From assembly GCF_000018545.1 (NCBI RefSeq), contig NC_012586.1, positions 1 through 64,000 on the forward strand: a stretch of DNA of 64,000 bases. The letters are read 5' to 3'. The position numbers were made by a program, and so were the translations under genes. Below, one piece after another: positions 60,073 through 64,000 of the stretch. The notes under the pieces are model-generated. The model was given only the letters and a program-made list of their open reading frames with translations, was not told where the DNA came from and made no database searches. Source of the stretch: Sinorhizobium fredii NGR234. Lineage in GTDB: Bacteria; Pseudomonadota; Alphaproteobacteria; Rhizobiales; Rhizobiaceae. Every line of letters begins with the position of its first letter. Within the stretch, counting starts at the first letter, position 1.

Positions 60073-60918
60073 ATGCCTTCAACCATCAGGACAACGCGAT
60101 TGCCGGCGGGTGACCAGGTACCGGTTCTCGGCCAGGGGACGTGGGGCATGGGCGAGAAGCCGATCCGTCGCACCGACGAGGTGGCCGCGCTCAGACTGGG
60201 TCTGGATCTCGGCATGACGCTCATCGACACCGCCGAGATGTATGGCGACGGTGGCGCGGAAGAGGTGGTAGGCGAGGCCGTTTGCGGGCGGCGTGACGAG
60301 GTCTTCATCGTCAGCAAGGTCCTGCCAATCCACGCGTCGCGCCTCGGCGTGACGACCGCGTGCAACCAAAGCCTGCGGCGCCTGCGTACCGACCGGATCG
60401 ACCTCTATCTGCTCCATTGGCGCCTCGGCACGCCGCTTGCCGAGACCATCGCGGGCTTCGAGGCGCTCAAGGCGGCCGGAAAGATACGCCATTGGGGCGT
60501 CAGCAATTTCGATACCGCCGATATGGTTGAGGTTGCCGGCGTCGCGGAGGGAAAGAACGTGCAGACCGACCAGCTGCTCTACAATCTGAGGAGGCGCGGC
60601 ATCGAATATGACCTCCTCCCCTGGTGTCGCGAACGCGGAATCCCGGTGATGGCCTACTCACCCGTCGAACAGGGCGTCCTGGCGGACGACGGACGGCTGG
60701 CCAGGGTCGCCGATCGATACGGCGTGAGCCGCTCGCAGATCGCGCTTGCCTGGGTCTTGCGCCAGGACGGTGTCATCGCCATTCCGAAGGCAAGCAAACA
60801 GGATCACGTTCGGGAAAATCGCGCCGCGCATGACATACGGCTTATTCCTGCGGATCTGCAGGAACTCGATCGCTCCTTCCCGCCCCCGACAGCGAAACGC
60901 CCGCTAGAGATGATATAG
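60073..60918 (+). CDS. aldo/keto reductase
   Basis: 281 aa, near the lower end for the family. The catalytic tetrad is in place: D52 and Y57 (LIDTAEMYGDGGAEEVVGEA), K82 (FIVSKV), H115 (YLLHW). GKIRHWGVSNFD and PVMAYSPVEQG complete the barrel, and IPKASKQDHVREN binds NADP. GGGAG precedes the ATG. Probably reduces aldehydes formed under stress. Confidence 0.92.
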   Translation: MPSTIRTTRLPAGDQVPVLGQGTWGMGEKPIRRTDEVAALRLGLDLGMTLIDTAEMYGDGGAEEVVGEAVCGRRDEVFIVSKVLPIHASRLGVTTACNQSLRRLRTDRIDLYLLHWRLGTPLAETIAGFEALKAAGKIRHWGVSNFDTADMVEVAGVAEGKNVQTDQLLYNLRRRGIEYDLLPWCRERGIPVMAYSPVEQGVLADDGRLARVADRYGVSRSQIALAWVLRQDGVIAIPKASKQDHVRENRAAHDIRLIPADLQELDRSFPPPTAKRPLEMI

Positions 60919-60933
60919 AGCGTCCGCGTCGGT

Positions 60934-61232
60934 TCATGGCAGCTTGGTTGCGACCACCTCGATCTTTTCGATCTGAGGCGGCTGCGGAAAAGCTCCTCCG
61001 CACGCGTCCTCAATGCATCCGCAACCTTTCCAGCAAGATGGGCGTCGCGGGCGGCATCGTCCGGGAATGCATCGAAGATGCCGTATGTCATGGGACCCAT
61101 CTTGACCGCGAACCAGGCTTTCGTTGACGGTTCCGCCTCCACCAGCGGCAAGGTGCTCTTGAGGAATTCTTCAACCCTTGTTTCGAAACCCGGCTTGGCT
61201 TCCAGCCGCACATACCGCGCCTTTTCGACCAC
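60934..61232 (-). pseudogene. ABM-domain monooxygenase-like protein with a frameshift
   Basis: Starts at GTG 61232. ARYVRLEAKPGFETRVEEFLKSTLPLVEAEPSTKAWFAVKMGPMTYGIFDAFPDDAARDAHLAGKVADAL is an antibiotic biosynthesis monooxygenase-type dimeric barrel. After AEEL the open frame becomes Arg/Ser-rich. A one-base shift at the A4 run 60988-60991 gives PQPPQIEKIEVVATKLP and a stop at 60936-60934, the expected end. It may be a true frameshift or a sequence error. Confidence 0.75.
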
Positions 61233-61284
61233 GAACGTCGACTTTCTGGACGTTAAAATTTGTTCACGCCCCGAGCCAATTCCC

Positions 61285-62970
61285 TCAGCGCTTGATGAGC
61301 TCCGCCCTGACCGTGCTTACGATGCAGGCTGCCTCGTCCTGTGTCTTTCCACAGAACAGCAGCGCCCGATCCGCAAGGCTCAGGCCAGCCGCGAGATTTT
61401 CCGGGAACACTGCGGTCGCGTCGAGCTGCGAGAAGCGCGCCATGTTGAGATCGTCGGCAGTCGAGACAAGGGAGGCCGGCGCTGGGTCGAGTGTCTTTAT
61501 CTGATGCAGGATGCGCTCCACCGCTCCGTGACGATCGAAGGTGAGGATCACCAGTTGCGCTCGGTCCAGCCCCGCTGCCTCGAGAATGCGGTGGTGTCTT
61601 GCATCGCCGAACACGACCTCGTGACCTTGTCGGCGCGCAGCACGAAACCGTGTCAGATCCAGTTCGATGGCGATATAGGCGATGTCCGCCGATTCCAGGA
61701 CAGTCGCCACGAGGCGGCCGACGCGACCGCAGCCACAAAGGATGACGTGGTCGTGGAGCCCACCGCTCAGAGCACGGATCGATACTTCAGTCGCTGCGAT
61801 GCGGCGATCACGATGGCCGAAAGGCCATTCGGCCCAGTGGTTGCGCTGTATTACGAGTGGGGCAAGGCCCATCGTGAGGGCCAAGGCAATCAGCGCGGGC
61901 TGGCCCAGGTCGGGCGACACGAGGCCGGATTGGAGTGCAAGCGTGATAAGGAGCAATCCGAATTCCCCACCATGCGCAAGAATGATAGCGGTTCTCGCCG
62001 ACGCTTCCCGGTGCGCTCCGGCAAGCAGGCCGGTCATGAAGACCAGGAGAGCCTTTACCGGAACAAATACGAGCACCCACAATATGATCGCACCAGGAAA
62101 GCGCGCTATAGCCGACAGATCGATGCTCATGCCCACGCTAATGAAGAACAGGCCCACCAGCACGTCACGGAATGGCCGGATATCTTCCTCGACACGATGG
62201 CGGAATTCGCTTTCGCCGATGACCATGCCCGCGACGAAGGCGCCGATCGGAGGGGCCAGACCCGCAAGATGTACGGCATAGGCGGTACCGAGCGCGGTGA
62301 TCAGCACCCACAGCAGGAAGAGGTCAGGGGAGCGGGTCCCGAGAACCCACGAGAATCCAAAATGGATCAAAGGCCGCGCGATGATGGCTGCAGCGGCAAG
62401 CGCTGCGGCGGCCATGGCCATCTGTTTCAGAATTGCTATCGGAGCCGCCGCTCCGGCGCTGGACCAGGCGTCCGCGAGAATGAGCAGGGGCAGTGTCGCC
62501 ACGTCTTGGAAAAGCAGTATCCCGAGCGCGAGCCGCCCGTGCCGGTTGGTAATCTCGCCCTGCTCGGCGAGTTGCTTCAGCGTAACGGCCGTCGACGACA
62601 TGGCGATTGCACCGCCCATGATAATGGCCGGCTGGGCTTGCGCGCCTGTCAAGACAAGTCCGGTAGCAACAAGCGCCACTGTCATGCTGACCTGCAGGCT
62701 GCCTGCAACAAGTACGTCCCATCGCGCGCCGAGAATCGTTGGAATCGAGAATTCGAGGCCAACCATGAACATGAGGAAGATCAGGCCGAGTTCCGCGAGA
62801 AAACGCGTATCCTCCGCGGATTCGATCAGATCGAAGCCATGCGGCCCGAGTGCCACGCCGACGACCAGGTAGCCCATGACGGCGGGCATTCGCAACGCGG
62901 TGAGTATGCCCACCGTCAAGCCCGAAGCCGCGACGAGGATCAACGTTCGGGCCAGCAGGAAATCATTCAT
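61285..62970 (-). CDS. KefB/KefC-type monovalent cation:proton antiporter (CPA2)
   Basis: 561 aa. About 12 membrane helices (VMGYLVVGVALGPHGFDLI; GGAIAMSSTAVTLKQLAEQGEITNRHGRLALGILLFQDVATLPLLI; GLFFISVGMSIDL) are followed by an RCK_N domain with the nucleotide motif GCGRVGR (VILCGCGRVGRLVATVLESADIAYIAIELD). It probably extrudes K+ in exchange for H+ during electrophile or oxidative stress, fitting the neighbours. No ancillary KefF/KefG is seen. Confidence 0.9.
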   Translation of the reverse strand: MNDFLLARTLILVAASGLTVGILTALRMPAVMGYLVVGVALGPHGFDLIESAEDTRFLAELGLIFLMFMVGLEFSIPTILGARWDVLVAGSLQVSMTVALVATGLVLTGAQAQPAIIMGGAIAMSSTAVTLKQLAEQGEITNRHGRLALGILLFQDVATLPLLILADAWSSAGAAAPIAILKQMAMAAAALAAAAIIARPLIHFGFSWVLGTRSPDLFLLWVLITALGTAYAVHLAGLAPPIGAFVAGMVIGESEFRHRVEEDIRPFRDVLVGLFFISVGMSIDLSAIARFPGAIILWVLVFVPVKALLVFMTGLLAGAHREASARTAIILAHGGEFGLLLITLALQSGLVSPDLGQPALIALALTMGLAPLVIQRNHWAEWPFGHRDRRIAATEVSIRALSGGLHDHVILCGCGRVGRLVATVLESADIAYIAIELDLTRFRAARRQGHEVVFGDARHHRILEAAGLDRAQLVILTFDRHGAVERILHQIKTLDPAPASLVSTADDLNMARFSQLDATAVFPENLAAGLSLADRALLFCGKTQDEAACIVSTVRAELIKR

Positions 62971-63224
62971 TTGCTATCGCGAGGGTCTGCGACGGACGCG
63001 CTCGAGCATGTGGGAGCCAGGCGCGAACTGCTCTGCGGTGGAGTCACGGCCCGCCCCGGCGTCGGCGCGTCGGCGCGCGGATCGACCTTCCAGGAAGCGG
63101 ACTTTTGAGGGAAGCCTTGCGTTGTAGTTGTGGCGGGGTTGCCAAGATGCATGGGAATCCACCAAGGCGGGTCGCTCGCAGGAAATGACTGGATGCGGGC
63201 CCGCTCAACTTGGTCGGGTTTCAC
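62967..63224 (-). CDS. small protein with an SFPASDPP motif
   Basis: 85 aa if GTG 63224 is used; a TTG further upstream is also possible. KPDQVERARIQSFPASDPPWWIP contains the short motif of a widespread family of tiny proteobacterial proteins of unknown function. The remainder is Pro/Thr-rich and may not be conserved. The stop overlaps the KefC-type start by 4 bp (ATGA), consistent with translational coupling. Confidence 0.45.
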   Translation of the reverse strand: MKPDQVERARIQSFPASDPPWWIPMHLGNPATTTTQGFPQKSASWKVDPRADAPTPGRAVTPPQSSSRLAPTCSSASVADPRDSK

Positions 63225-63330
63225 TGTCTCCGGCTGATCAGGTTTCCGCTTGCGGCGCAAGTCACAAGCTCCTCTGTCGAGGATACCAGCCGGACAGACG
63301 AAAGCCCGGCCGGTTTCAACGTCGGATGTA

Positions 63331-63984
63331 TCAGGGAGATATGGTGATTCGGTTCTCAACCTTGGTGACGCCAGGTGCCCTCCAGGCCGCGCGCTCGGCC
63401 TCCTGTCGTTCCGCCCAGGAACGCACTGTACCGGTGAGGGTTACCTCGCCGCCGCTGGCGGTGACCGTCACGCGGCCCGCATCGACTTCCGCCATCCGCT
63501 TCAGCGCCTCCTCGATCTTGGACTTGATCTCCGATGGAGCGACACGCGGTTTCAGCATTACCAGGTTCGAGATGCCCTTGACACTCCTTACCTTACGCAC
63601 GGCCGCTTCCGCGCGATAGCGTTGATATTCCCACTCGGCATTTCCTTCGAGGGTAACCCAGCCGTTTTTCACAACGACCTTGATGTTCTCGTGGGAGTAG
63701 GGAAGCTCGCTCTTGATCGCCTCGACGGCAGCACGAGCAATCTCAGGATCGGGTTTCTCGTGGAGGGACGGCAGCCGAACCTCTATATCATTGGCGACAC
63801 CAAGCACGCCCTTGACACGCTTCGTGGCTTTCTCGGCCTCATATTTCTGGCTGTAGCTGCGCACAAAGCCGCTCAGCGTGACGACCCCATTTTTCACCGC
63901 CACTCCGATGTCGGAAGCATCGATGTCCGGATCCCATTTGAGTTCACTTTCCACATCACGTTTGATGTCGCTATCTATTCTCAT
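63331..63984 (-). CDS. three-BON-domain protein
   Basis: 217 aa, AAGGAGG before the [69 protein letters not shown], then a second ([22 protein letters not shown]) and a third BON domain ([24 protein letters not shown]), ending complete at [13 protein letters not shown]. Closest in pattern to the 54242 protein. Cytoplasmic by lack of signal. BON domains are thought to bind phospholipids or peptidoglycan-related ligands, but in this group the ligand is unknown. Confidence 0.9.
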   Translation of the reverse strand: MRIDSDIKRDVESELKWDPDIDASDIGVAVKNGVVTLSGFVRSYSQKYEAEKATKRVKGVLGVANDIEVRLPSLHEKPDPEIARAAVEAIKSELPYSHENIKVVVKNGWVTLEGNAEWEYQRYRAEAAVRKVRSVKGISNLVMLKPRVAPSEIKSKIEEALKRMAEVDAGRVTVTASGGEVTLTGTVRSWAERQEAERAAWRAPGVTKVENRITISP

Positions 63985-64000
63985 GTCGTGATCCTCCTTA

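Noticed and set aside
61078..63108. 676-codon plus-strand frame opposite the KefC-type antiporter
   Set aside because: Antisense to a clear antiporter gene with RCK domain; the translation is rich in His, Arg and Gln with no family features.
1..64000. CRISPR array, rRNA, tRNA or complete insertion sequence
   Set aside because: No regularly spaced repeats, tRNA-like cloverleaf sequence, rRNA signature or transposase gene was recognised on either strand by eye; a dedicated scan could still find a divergent tRNA.

Overview
The window looks like part of a large repABC plasmid or chromid of a Sinorhizobium/Ensifer-type rhizobium. This rests on a complete repA-repB-antisense RNA-repC module at the left end, high-GC alphaproteobacterial gene content, rhizobial intergenic repeats (a RIME-like palindrome and two kinds of Sinorhizobium-style mosaic repeat) and an RHE_PE00001-family gene of the kind found beside repABC. 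The species call is inference. No rRNA, tRNA or CRISPR array was seen.

Layout. 1-3.9 kb: replication and partition genes, with a counter-transcribed RNA between repB and repC and an AT-rich putative oriV inside repC. 4.2-9.5 kb: sugar-modifying genes (GT4 glycosyltransferase, NAD-dependent epimerase, a DXD glycosyltransferase), a VOC protein and the RHE_PE00001-family DNA-binding protein, interspersed with 16-bp palindromes that fit the RepB parS consensus. 9.5-17.3 kb: an exported protein, an EamA exporter facing a MocR regulator, argP facing lysE/argO, an RhtB-type exporter, a DapA-like aldolase and an MscS channel. 17.6-25.3 kb: a cupin, then a quinate/shikimate catabolism set (QuiC-type dehydratase, shikimate dehydrogenase, TRAP transporter) facing a TetR regulator. 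25.3-34.5 kb: deaminase, PEP mutase-like lyase, MFS exporter facing an Lrp regulator, a VapBC pair, a cyclase-TPR protein, a gamma-glutamyltransferase and RecX. 34.5-44.1 kb: truncated hemoglobin, a tctCBA transporter, pseudouridine synthase, a DUF3300/DUF2950 pair, a Ca2+/H+ antiporter and a small K+ channel.

44.1-53.7 kb is an accessory island. It lies between two paralogous tyrosine recombinases, one intact and one a pseudogene, and is filled with toxin-antitoxin and phage-defence genes, several of them broken. These include two PIN/Phd operons sharing an upstream operator and promoter layout, an AbiE pair whose toxin is frameshifted by a short tandem duplication, a second nucleotidyltransferase toxin remnant, and a small relic of a TOTE-type primase-helicase from which the middle has been deleted.

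54.2-64 kb is a stress and redox block: three paralogous three-BON-domain proteins, PRC-barrel protein, DsbA-like protein, peroxiredoxin, HdeD-like membrane protein, aldo/keto reductase, a frameshifted ABM monooxygenase and a KefC-type antiporter. A degraded flavin amine oxidase/cytochrome c pair lies within it.

The most unusual signals are the extended parS-like array reaching from the origin to about 37.5 kb, the shared control region of the two PIN/Phd operons, and the collapsed primase-helicase. All family calls come from reading the protein sequences; no database search was run.
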